Below, in pieces: positions 52,001 to 63,700 of a stretch of DNA of 64,000 nucleotides (within the stretch, counting starts at the first letter, position 1; each line of letters opens with the position of its first letter). This stretch comes from Tagetes erecta (Eukaryota; Streptophyta; Magnoliopsida; Asterales; Asteraceae). The translations under genes and the position numbers were made by a program. The stretch lies in assembly GCA_030867185.1 (NCBI GenBank), contig CM061497.1, positions 35,639,517 through 35,703,516 on the forward strand, read 5' to 3'. Below the pieces are notes generated by a model. The model was not told the DNA's origin and made no database searches. It saw only the letters and a program-made list of their open reading frames with translations.

Positions 52001-53639
52001 GTATGGGACTGTTCACCGAATCTGACCATAAATTTGGTCCTGGAGACTTCCTTCGAATATTTTACGTTTCCACGAATGAATCGGATCAATGAAATTCACC
52101 TAGTGCTTTTCCGTGACCCGTTCAAAATTTTGCTAAAAGAGCCCTAGGGGTAGGTACATAGCGTGCTTGAAAAACTGAGTATGGGTATGTTCATAGAATC
52201 TGACCATAATTTTGGTCCTGGAGACCTTTCTCGAATATTTTATGACTCCACGAAAGAATCGGATCAAAGAAAACTCCCTAAAGCTTTGCCGTGACCCGTT
52301 CGAAATTTTGCTCGAAGGGCCCTAGGGGTAGGTACACAACATGCCCGAAAAACTGAGTATGGGTCTGTTTATCGAATCTGACCATAATTTTGGTCCTGTA
52401 GACTTTTCTCGAATATTTTATGACTCCACGAAAGAATCGGATCAACGAAAACTCCCTAGAGCTTTTCCGTGACCCGTTCGAAATTTTGCTAGAAGGGCCC
52501 TAGGGGTAGGTACACAGCGTGCCCGAATAACTGAGTATGGGTCTGTTCATCGAATCTGACCATAATATTGGTCCTGGAGACTTTTCTCGAATATTTTATG
52601 ATTCCACGAAAGAATCGGATCAACGAAAACTCCTTATAGCTTTCCCGAGCCCCGTTCGAAATTTTGCTAGAAGGGCCCTAGGGGTAGGTACACAGCGTGC
52701 CCGAAAAACTGAGTATGGGACTGTTCACCGAATCTGACCATAAATTTGGTCCTGGAGACTTCCTTCGAATATTTTACGTTTCCACGAATAAATCGGATCA
52801 ATGAAATTCGCCTAGTGCTTTTCCGTGACCCGTTCAAAATTTGGCTAAAAGAGCCCTAGGGGTAGGTACACAGCGTGCTTGAAAAACTCAGTATGGTTAT
52901 GTTCATAGAATCTGACCATAATTTTGGTCCTGGAGACCTTTCTCGAATATTTTATGACTCCAAGAAAGAATCGGATCAAAGAAAACTCCCTAAAGCTTTG
53001 CCGTGACCCGTTCGAAATTTTGCTCGAAGGGCCCTAGGGGTAGGTACACAACATGCCCGAAAAACTGAGTATGGCTGTTTATCGAATCTGACCATAATTT
53101 TGGTCCTGTAGACTTTTCTCGAATATTTTATGACTCCACGAAAGAATCGGATCAACGAAAACTCCCTAGAGCTTTCCCGAGCCCCGTTCGAAATTTTGCT
53201 AGAAGGGCCCTAGGGGTAGGTACACAGCGTGCCCGAAAAACTGAGTATGGGACTGTTCACCGAATCTGACCATAAATTTGGTCCTGGAGACCTTTCTCAA
53301 ATATTTTATGACTCCACGAAAGAATCGGATCAACGAAAACTCCCTAAAGCTTTGCAATGACCCGTTCGAAATTTTGCTCGAAGGGCCCTAGGGGTAGGTA
53401 CACAACATGCCCGAAAAACTGAGTATGGGTCTGTTTATCGAATCTGACCATAATTTTGGTCCTGGAGGCTTTTCTCGAATATTTTATGACTCCACGAAAG
53501 AATCGGATCAAAGAAAACTCCCTAAAGCTTTGCCGTGACCCGTTCGAAATTTTGCTCGAAGGGCCCTAGGGGTAGGTACACAACATGCCCGAAAAACTGA
53601 GTATGGGTCTGTTTATCGAATCTGACCATAATTTTGGTC

Positions 53640-56600
53640 CTGGAGACTTCCCTCGAATATTTTATGACTCCATGAAAGAATCGGATCAACGAAAACTCCC
53701 TAGTGCTTTCTCGTGTCCCGTTCGAAATTTTGCTAGAAGGGCCCTAGGGGTAGGTACACAGCGTGCCTGAAAAACTGAGTATGGGTATGTTCATCGAATC
53801 TGACCATATTTTTGGTCCTGGAGGCTTTTCTCGAATATTTTATGACTCCACGAAAGAATCGGATCAACGAAAACTCCCTAGAGCTTTCCCGAGTCCCGTT
53901 CGAAATTTTGCTAGAAGGGCTTTAGGGGTAGGTACACAACGTGCCCGAAAAACTGAGTATGTGACTGTTCACCGAATCTGACCATAAATTTGGTCCTGGA
54001 GACTTCCCTCGAATATTTTACGTTTCCACGAATGAATCGGATCAATGAAATTCGCCTAGTGCTTTTCCGTGACCCGTTCAAAATTTTTCTAAAAGAGCCC
54101 TAGGGGTAGGTACATAGCGTGCCTGAAAAACTGATTGTGGGTATGTTCATAGAATCTGACCATAATTTTGGTCCTGGAGACTTTTCTCGAATATTTTATG
54201 ACTCCACGAAAGAATCGGATCAACGAAAACTCCCTAAAGCTTTCCCGTGACCCGTTCGAAATTTTGCTAGAAGGGCCCTAGGGGTAGGTACACAGCATGC
54301 CCGAAAAACTGAGTATTGGTCTGTTCATCGAAGCTGACCATAATTTTGGTCCTGGAGACTTTTCTCGAATATTTTATGACTCCACGAAAGAATCGGATCA
54401 ACGAAAACTCCCTAGAGCTTTCCCGAGTTCCGTTCGAAATTTTGCTAGAAGGGCTTTAGGGGTAGGTACAAAGCGTGCCCGAAAAACTGAGTATGTGACT
54501 GTTCACCGAATCTGACCATAAATTTGGTCCTGGATACTTCCCTCGAATATTTTATGTTTCCACGAAAGAATCGGATCAATGAAATTCGCCTAGTGCTTTT
54601 CCGTGACCCGTTCGAAATTTTGCTAAAAGGGCCCTAAGGGTAGGTACAAAGCGTGCCTGAAAAACTGAGTATGGGTATGTTCATATAATCTGACGATAAT
54701 TTTGGTCCTGGAGACTTTTCTCGAATATTTTATGACTCCACGAAAGAATCGGATCAACGAAAACTCCGTAGAGCTTTACCGTGACCCGTTCGAAATTTTT
54801 GCTAAAAGGGCCCTAGGGGTAGGTACACAGCATGCCCGAAAAACTGAGTATGGGTCTGTTCATCGAATCTGAACATAATTTTGGTCCTGGAGACTTTCCT
54901 CGAATATTTTATGATTCTACGAAAGAATCGGATCAATGAAAACTCCCCTAGTGCTTTTCCATGACCCGTTCGAAATTTTGCTAGAAGGGCCCTAGGGGTA
55001 GGTACACAGCGTGCCCGAAAAACTGAGTATGGGACTGTTCACCGAATCTGACCATAAATTTGGTCCTGGAGACCTTTCTCAAATATTTTATAACTCCACG
55101 AAAGAATCGGATCAACGAAAACTCCCTAAAGCTTTGCAATGACCCGTTCGAAATTTTGCTCGAAGGGCCCTAGGGGTAGGTACACAACATGCCCGAAAAA
55201 TGAGTATGGGTCTGTTTATCGAATCTGACCATAATTCTGGTCCTGGAGGCTTTTCTCGAATATTTTATGACTCCACGAAAGAATCGGATCAAAGAAAACT
55301 CCCTAGAGCTTTCCCGAGTCCCGTTCGAAATTTTGCTAGAAGGGCTTTAGGGGTAGGTACACAACGTGCCCGAAAAACTGAGTATGGGACTGTTCACCGA
55401 ATCTGACCATAAATTTGGTCCTGGAGACTTCTCTCAAATATTTTATGTTTTCACGAAAGAATCGGATCAATGAAATTCGCCTAGTGCTTTTCCGTGACCC
55501 GTTCGAAATTTTGCTAAAAGGGCCCTAGGGGTAGATACACGGCGTGCCTGAAAAACTGAGTATGGGTATGTTCGTAGAATCTGATAATAATTTTGGTCCT
55601 GGAGACTTCCCTCGAATATTTTATGACTCCATGAAAGAATCGGATCAACGAAAACTCCCTAGTGCTTTCTCGTGTCCCGTTCGAAATTTTGCTAGAAGGG
55701 CCCTAGGGGTAGGTACACAGCGTGCCTGAAAAACTGAGTATGGGTATGTTCATCGAATCTGACCATATTTTTGGTCCTGGAGGCTTTTCTCGAATATTTT
55801 ATGACTCCACAAAAGAATCGGATCAACGAAAACTCCCTAGAGCTTTCCCGAGTCCCGTTCGAAATTTTGCTAGAAGGGCTTTAGGGGTAGGTACACAACG
55901 TGCCCGAAAAACTGAGTATGTGACTGTTCACCGAATCTGACCATAAATTTGGTCCTGGAGACTTCCCTCGAATATTTTACGTTTCCACGAATGAATCGGA
56001 TCAATGAAATTCGCCTAGTGCTTTTCCGTGACCCGTTCAAAATTTTTCTAAAAGAGCCCTAGGGGTAGGTACATAGCGTGCCTGAAAAACTGATTGTGGG
56101 TATGTTCATAGAATCTGACCATAATTTTGGTCCTGGAGACTTTTCTCGAATATTTTATGACTCCACGAAAGAATCGGATCAACGAAAACTCCCTAAAGCT
56201 TTCCCGTGACCCGTTCGAAATTTTGCTAGAAGGGCCCTAGGGGTAGGTACACAGCATGCCCGAAAAACTGAGTATTGGTCTGTTCATCGAAGCTGACCAT
56301 AATTTTGGTCCTGGAGACTTTTCTCGAATATTTTATGACTCCACGAAAGAATCGGATCAACGAAAACTCCCTAGAGCTTTCCCGACTTCCGTTCGAAATT
56401 TTGCTAGAAGGGCTTTAGGGGTAGGTACACAGCGTGCCCGAAAAACTGAGTATGTGACTGTTCACCGAATCTGACCATAAATTTGGTCCTGGATACTTCC
56501 CTCGAATATTTTATGTTTCCACGAAAGAATCGGATCAATGAAATTCGCCTAGTGCTTTTCCGTGACCCGTTCGAAATTTTGCTAAAAGGGCCCTAAGGGT

Positions 56601-58200
56601 AGGTACAAAGCGTGCCTGAAAAACTGAGTATGGGTATGTTCATATAATCTGACGATAATTTTGGTCCTGGAGACTTTTCTCGAATATTTTATGACTCCAC
56701 GAAAGAATCGGATCAACGAAAACTCCGTAGAGCTTTACCGTGACCCGTTCGAAATTTTTGCTAAAAGGGCCCTAGGGGTAGGTACACAGCATGCCCGAAA
56801 AACTGAGTATGGGTCTGTTCATCGAATCTGAACATAATTTTGGTCCTGGAGACTTTCCTCGAATATTTTATGATTCTACGAAAGAATCGGATCAATGAAA
56901 ACTCCCCTAGTGCTTTTCCATGACCCGTTCGAAATTTTGCTAGAAGGGCCCTAGGGGTAGGTACACAGCTTGCCCGAAAAACTGAGTATGGGACTGTTCA
57001 CCGAATCTGACCATAAATTTGGTCCTGGAGACCTTTCTCAAATATTTTATAACTCCACGAAAGAATCGGATCAACGAAAACTCCCTAAAGCTTTGCAATG
57101 ACCCGTTCGAAATTTTGCTCGAAGGGCCCTAGGGGTAGGTACACAACATGCCCGAAAAATGAGTATGGGTCTGTTTATCGAATCTGACCATAATTCTGGT
57201 CCTGGAGGCTTTTCTCGAATATTTTATGACTCCACGAAAGAATCGGATCAAAGAAAACTCCCTAGAGCTTTCCCGAGTCCCGTTCGAAATTTTGCTAGAA
57301 GGGCTTTAGGGGTAGGTACACAACGTGCCCGAAAAACTGAGTATGGGACTGTTCACCGAATCTGACCATAAATTTGGTCCTGGAGACTTCTCTCAAATAT
57401 TTTATGTTTTCACGAAAGAATCGGATCAATGAAATTCGCCTAGTGCTTTTCCGTGACCCGTTCGAAATTTTGCTAAAAGGGCCCTAGGGGTAGATACACG
57501 GCGTGCCTGAAAAACTGAGTATGGGTATGTTCGTAGAATCTGATAATAATTTTGGTCCTGGAGACTTCCCTCGAATATTTTATGACTCCATGAAAGAATC
57601 GGATCAACGAAAACTCCCTAGTGCTTTCTCGTGTCCCGTTCGAAATTTTGCTAGAAGGGCCCTAGGGGTAGGTACACAGCGTGCCTGAAAAACTGAGTAT
57701 GGGTATGTTCATCGAATCTGACCATAATTTTGGTCCTGGAGGCTTTTCTCGAATATTTTATGACTCCACGAAAGAATCGGATCAACGAAAACTCCCTAGA
57801 GCTTTCCCGAGTCCCGTTCAAAATTTTGCTAGAAGGGCTTTAGGGGTAGGTACACAACGTGCCCGAAAAACTGAGTATGGGACTGTTCACCGAATCTGAC
57901 CATAAATTTGGTCCGGGAGACTTCCCTAGAATATTATACGTTTCCACGAATGAATCGGATCAATGAAATTCGCCTAGTGCTTTTCCGTGACCCGTTCAAA
58001 ATTTTTCTAAAAGAGCCCTAGGGGTAGGTACATAGCGTGCCTGAAAAACTGATTGTGGGTATGTTCATAGAATCTGACCATAATTTTGGTCCTGGAGACT
58101 TTTCTCGAATATTTTATGACTCCACGAAAGAATCGGATCAACGAACACTCCCTAAAGCTTTCCCGTGACCCGTTCGAAATTTTGCTAGAAGGGCCCTAGG
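53640..58200 (+). repeat. 11-monomer HOR (1,959 bp), two copies plus a partial
   Basis: Equivalent monomers are at 53,763/55,722/57,681, 54,297/56,256, 55,200/57,159 and 55,544/57,503, always 1,959 bp apart (11 x 178.1). Copy 1 runs from about 53,640 to 55,598 and copy 2 from about 55,599 to 57,557. The third follows the pattern to about 58,200, then skips the GAGTATTGGTC monomer and the two after it, resuming with GAATCTGAACATAA. Shared private variants include a one-base gain (GAAATTTTTGCTAAAAGG) near 54,797 and 56,756, and a one-base loss (GCCCGAAAAATGAG) near 55,195 and 57,154. Confidence 0.92.
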
Positions 58201-59105
58201 GGTAGGTACACAGCATGCCCGAAAAACTGAGTATGGGTCTGTTCATCGAATCTGAACATAATTTTGGTCCTGGAGACTTTCCTCGAATATTTTATGATTC
58301 TACGAAAGAATCGGATCAATGAAAACTCCCCTAGTGCTTTTCCATGACCCGTTCGAAATTTTGCTAGAAGGGCCCTAGGGGTAGGTACACAACGTGCCCG
58401 AAAAACTGAGTATGGGTCTGTTCATCGAATCTGACCATAATGTTGGTCCTGGAGACTTTTCTCGAATATTTTATGACTCCATGAAAGAATCGGATCAACG
58501 AAAACCCCCTAGAGCTTTCCCTTGAGCCGTTCGAAATTTTGCTAGAAAGGCCCTAGGGGTAGGTACACAGCGTGTCCGAAAAACTTAGTATGGGTCCGTT
58601 CATCGAATCTGACCAAAATTTTGGTCCTGTAGACTTTTCTCGAATATTTTATGACTCCACGAAAGAATCGGATCAACGAAAACTCCCTAGTGCTTTCCCA
58701 TGACTCGTTCGAAATTTTGCTAGAAGGGCCCTAGGGGTAGGTACACAGCGTGCCCGAAAAACTGAGTATGGGTCCGTTCATCGAATCTGACCATAAATTT
58801 GGTCCTGGAAACTTCCCTCGAATAATTTATGTTTCCACGAAAGAATCGGATCAATGAAATTCGCCTAGTGCTTTTCCGTGACCCATTCGAAATTTTGCTA
58901 GAAGGGCCTTATGGGTAGGTACACAGCGTGCCTGAAAAACTGAGTATGGGTTTGTTCATAGAATCTGACCATAATTTTGGTCCTGAAGACTTTTCTCGAA
59001 TATTTTATGACTCCACGAAAGAATCGGATCAACGAAAACTCCCTAGAGCTTTTTCGTGACCCGTTCGAAATTTTGCTAGAAGGGCCCTAGGGGTAGGTAC
59101 ACAGC
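58201..59105 (+). repeat. Linking monomers before the right-hand HOR
   Basis: About five monomers that largely repeat 48,060-48,787 at an offset of 10,318 bp. They lead into the first unit of the 8-monomer HOR. Confidence 0.8.
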
Positions 59106-60706
59106 GTGCCCGAAAAACTGAGTATGGGTCTGTTCATCGAATCTGACCATAATATTGGTGCTGGAGACTTTTCTCGAATATTTTATGATTCCACGAAAGA
59201 ATCGGATCAACGAAAACTCCCTAGAGCTTTCCCGAGCCCCGTTCGAAATTTTGCTAGAAGGGCCCTAGGGGTAGGTACACAGCGTGCCCGAAAAACTGAG
59301 TATGGGACTGTTCACCGAATCTGACCATAAATTTGGTCCTAGAGACTTCCCTCGAATATTTTACGTTGCCACGAAAGAATCGGATCAATGAAATTCGCCT
59401 AGTGCTTTTCCGTGACCCGTTCAAAATTTTGCTAAAAGAGCCCTAGGGGTAGGTACACAGCGTGCCTGAAAAACTGAGTATGGGTATGTTCATAGAATCT
59501 GACCATAATTTTGGTCCTGGAGACTTTTCTCGAATATTTTATGACTCCACGAAAGAATCGGATCAACGAAAACTCCCTAGAGCTTTCCCGTGACCCGTTC
59601 GAATTTTTGCTCGAAGGGCCCTACGGTTAGGTACACAACATGCCCGAAAAACTAAGTATGGGTCTGTTTATCGAATCTGACCATAATTTTGGTCCTGTAG
59701 ACTTTTCTCGAATATTTTATGACTCCACGAAAGAATCGGATCAACGAAAACTCCCTAGAGCTTTTCCGTGACCCGTTCGAAATTTTGCTAGAAGGGCCCT
59801 AGGGGTAGGTACACAGCGTGCCTGAAAAACTGAGTATGGGTATGTTCATAGAATCTGACCATAATTTTGGTCCTGGAGACTTTTCTCGAATATTTTATGA
59901 CTCCACGAAAGAATCGGATCAACGAAAACTCCCTAGAGCTTTTCCGTGACCCGTTCGAAATTTTGCTAGAAGGGCCCTAGGGGTAGGTACACAGCGTGCC
60001 TGAAAAACTGAGTATGGGTATGTTCATCGAATCTGACCATAATTTTGGTCCTGGAGACTTTTCTCGAATATTTTATGACTCCACGAAAGAATCGGATCAA
60101 CGAAAACTCCCTAGAGCTTTCCCGTGACCCGTTCGAAATTTTGCTCGAAGGGCCCTACGGTTAGGTACACAACATGCCCGAAAAACTTAGTATGTGTCCG
60201 TTCATCGAATCTGACCATAATTTTGGTCCTGTAGACTTTTCTCGAATATTTTATGACTCCACGAAAGAATCGGATCAACGAAAACTCCCTAGAGCTTTTC
60301 CGTGACCCGTTCGAAATTTTGCTAGAAGGGCCCTAGGGGTAGGTACACAGCGTGCCCGAAAAACTGAGTATGGGTCCGGTCATCGAATCTGACCATAAAT
60401 TTGGTCCTGGAAACTTCCCTCGAATATTTTATGTTTCCACGAAAGAATCGGATCAATGAAATTCGCCTAGTGCTTTTCAGTGACCCATTCGAAATTTTGC
60501 TAGAAGGGCCTTATGGGTAGGTACACAGCGTGCCTGAAAAACTTAGTATGGGTATGTTATAGAATCTGACCATAATTTTGGTCCTGAAGACTTTTCTCGA
60601 ATATTTTATGACTCCACGAAAGAATCGGATCAACGAAAACTCCCTAAAGCTTTTCCGTGACCCGTTCGAAATTTTGCTAGAAGGGCCCTAGGGGTAGGTA
60701 CACAGC
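59106..60706 (+). repeat. 9-monomer version (1,601 bp) of the right-hand HOR
   Basis: Same order as the following units but with one extra monomer: two GTGCCTG/GGGTATGTTCAT monomers stand in a row at about 59,818 and 59,996 where the next units have one. It also has minor differences, such as AACTAAGTATGGG near 59,650. It could be the ancestor of the 8-monomer unit or a one-monomer expansion of it. Confidence 0.88.
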
Positions 60707-63700
60707 GTGCCCGAAAAACTGAGTATGGGTCTGTTCATCGAATCTGACCATAATATTGGTGCTGGAGACTTTTCTCGAATATTTTATGATTCCACGAAAG
60801 AATCGGATCAACGAAAACTCCCTAGAGCTTTCCCGAGCCCCGTTCGAAATTTTGCTAGAAGGGCCCTAGGGGTAGGTACACAGCGTGCCCGAAAAACTGA
60901 GTATGGGACTGTTCACCGAATCTGACCATAAATTTGGTCCTAGAGACTTCCCTCGAATATTTTACGTTGCCACGAAAGAATCGGATCAATGAAATTCGCC
61001 TAGTGCTTTTCCGTGACCCGTTCAAAATTTTGCTAAAAGAGCCCTAGGGGTAGGTACACAGCGTGCCTGAAAAACTGAGTATGGGTATGTTCATAGAATC
61101 TGACCATAATTTTGGTCCTGGAGACTTTTCTCGAATATTTTATGACTCCACGAAAGAATCGGATCAACGAAAACTCCCTAGAGCTTTCCCGTGACCCGTT
61201 CGAAATTTTGCTTGAAGGGCCCTACGGTTAGGTACACAACATGCCCGAAAAACTGAGTATGGGTCTGTTTATCGAATCTGACCATAATTTTGGTCCTGTA
61301 GACTTTTCTCGAATATTTTATGACTCCACGAAAGAATCGGATCAACGAAAACTCCCTAGAGCTTTTCCGTGACCCGTTCGAAATTTTGCTAGAAGGGCCC
61401 TAGGGGTAGGTACACAGCGTGCCTGAAAAACTGAGTATGGGTATGTTCATAGAATCTGACCATAATTTTGGTCCTGGAGACTTTTCTCGAATATTTTATG
61501 ACTCCACGAAAGAATCGGATCAACGAAAACTCCCTAGAGCTTTCCCGTGACCCGTTCGAAATTTTGCTCGAAGGGCCCTACGGTTAGGTACACAACATGC
61601 CCGAAAAACTTAGTATGGGTCCGTTCATCGAATCTGACCATAATTTTGGTCCTGTAGACTTTTCTCGAATATTTTATGACTCCACGAAAGAATCGGATCA
61701 ACGAAAACTCCCTAAAGCTTTTCCGTGACCCGTTCGAAATTTTGCTAGAAGGGCCCTAGGGGTAGGTACACAGCGTGCCCGAAAAACTGAGTATGGGTCC
61801 GGTCATCGAATCTGACCATAAATTTGGTCCTGGAAACTTCCCTCGAATATTTTATGTTTCCACGAAAGAATCGGATCAATGAAATTCGCCTAGTGCTTTT
61901 CAGTGACCCATTCGAAATTTTGCTAGAAGGGCCTTATGGGTAGGTACACAGCGTGCCTGAAAAACTTAGTATGGGTATGTTATAGAATCTGACCATAATT
62001 TTGGTCCTGAAGACTTTTCTCGAATATTTTATGACTCCACGAAAGAATCGGATCAACGAAAACTCCCTAAAGCTTTTCCGTGACCCGTTCGAAATTTTGC
62101 TAGAAGGGCCCTAGGGGTAGGTACACAGCGTGCCCGAAAAACTGAGTATGGGTCTGTTCATCGAATCTGACCATAATATTGGTGCTGGAGACTTTTCTCG
62201 AATATTTTATGATTCCACGAAAGAATCGGATCAACGAAAACTCCCTAGAGCTTTCCCGAGCCCCGTTCGAAATTTTGCTAGAAGGGCCCTAGGGGTAGGT
62301 ACACAGCGTGCCCGAAAAACTGAGTATGGGACTGTTCACCGAATCTGACCATAAATTTGGTCCTAGAGACTTCCCTCGAATATTTTACGTTGCCACGAAA
62401 GAATCGGATCAATGAAATTCGCCTAGTGCTTTTCCGTGACCCGTTCAAAATTTTGCTAAAAGAGCCCTAGGGGTAGGTACACAGCGTTCCTGAAAAACTG
62501 AGTATGGGTATGTTCATAGAATCTGACCATAATTTTGGTCCTGGAGACTTTTCTCGAATATTTTATGACTCCACGAAAGAATCGGATCAACGAAAACTCC
62601 CTAGAGCTTTCCCGTGACCCGTTCGAAATTTTGCTCGAAGGGCCCTACGGTTAGGTACACAACATGCCCGAAAAACTGAGTATGGGTCTGTTTATCGAAT
62701 CTGACCATAATTTTGGTCCTGTAGACTTTTCTCGAATATTTTATGACTCCACGAAAGAATCGGATCAACGAAAACTCCCTAGAGCTTTTCCGTGACCCGT
62801 TCGAAATTTTGCTAGAAGGGCCCTAGGGGTAGGTACACAGCGTGCCTGAAAAACTGAGTATGGGTATGTTCATAGAATCTGACCATAATTTTGGTCCTGG
62901 AGACTTTTCTCGAATATTTTATGACTCCACGAAAGAATCGGATCAACGAAAACTCCCTAGAGCTTTCCCGTGACCCGTTCGAAATTTTGCTCGAAGGGCC
63001 CTACGGTTAGGTACACAACATGCCCGAAAAACTTAGTATGGGTCCGTTCATCGAATCTGACCATAATTTTGGTCCTGTAGACTTTTCTCGAATATTTTAT
63101 GACTCCACGAAAGAATCGGATCAACGAAAACTCCCTAGAGCTTTTCCGTGACCCGTTCGAAATTTTGCTAGAAGGGCCCTAGGGGTAGGTACACAGCGTG
63201 CCCGAAAAACTGAGTATGGGTCCGGTCATCGAATCTGACCATAAATTTGGTCCTGGAAACTTCCCTCGAATATTTTATGTTTCCACGAAAGAATCGGATC
63301 AATGAAATTCGCCTAGTGCTTTTCAGTGACCCATTCGAAATTTTGCTAGAAGGGCCTTATGGGTAGGTACACAGCGTGCCTGAAAAACTTAGTATGGGTA
63401 TGTTATAGAATCTGACCATAATTTTGGTCCTGAAGACTTTTCTCGAATATTTTATGACTCCACGAAAGAATCGGATCAACGAAAACTCCCTAAAGCTTTT
63501 CCGTGACCCGTTCGAAATTTTGCTAGAAGGGCCCTAGGGGTAGGTACACAGCGTGCCCGAAAAACTGAGTATGGGTCTGTTCATCGAATCTGACCATAAT
63601 ATTGGTGCTGGAGACTTTTCTCGAATATTTTATGATTCCACGAAAGAATCGGATCAACGAAAAACTCCCTAGAGCTTTCCCGAGCCCCGTTCGAAATTTT

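Larger units (their letters stand above)
44876..53640 (+). repeat. Alternating 4-monomer and 3-monomer HOR units
   Basis: The diagnostic GTGCTTGAAAAACTGAG monomer recurs (TTGAAAA counted) at 44,876, 45,589, 49,682, 50,391, 50,921, 51,633, 52,167 and 52,879. Steps in the dense part are 709, 530, 712, 534 and 712 bp, so 4- and 3-monomer units alternate. The 4-monomer unit is: CATAATATTGG/GATTCCACG, TTTACGTTTCCACGAATG, the CTTGAAAA monomer with GACCTTTCTCG, and an ACAACATGCCCG monomer with CTGTTTATCG and CTGTAGACTT. Some 3-monomer units lack the CATAATATTGG copy. A 5 bp loss (GAATCGAACG) near 50,663 explains the 530 bp step. Positions 46,200-49,680 hold other monomers. Confidence 0.85.

Noticed and set aside
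125..62348. Dozens of similar 60-72 codon open reading frames starting MPEKLSMG
   Set aside because: They begin at the GTG of the monomer landmark GTGCCCGAAAAACTG and run for about 1.2 monomers. The monomer is not a multiple of three, so the frame is lost at the next copy. Changes between copies alter residues freely (LPRAF/LHRAF, NFGPG/KVCPG), and there is no ribosome-binding or gene context. They are by-products of the satellite.
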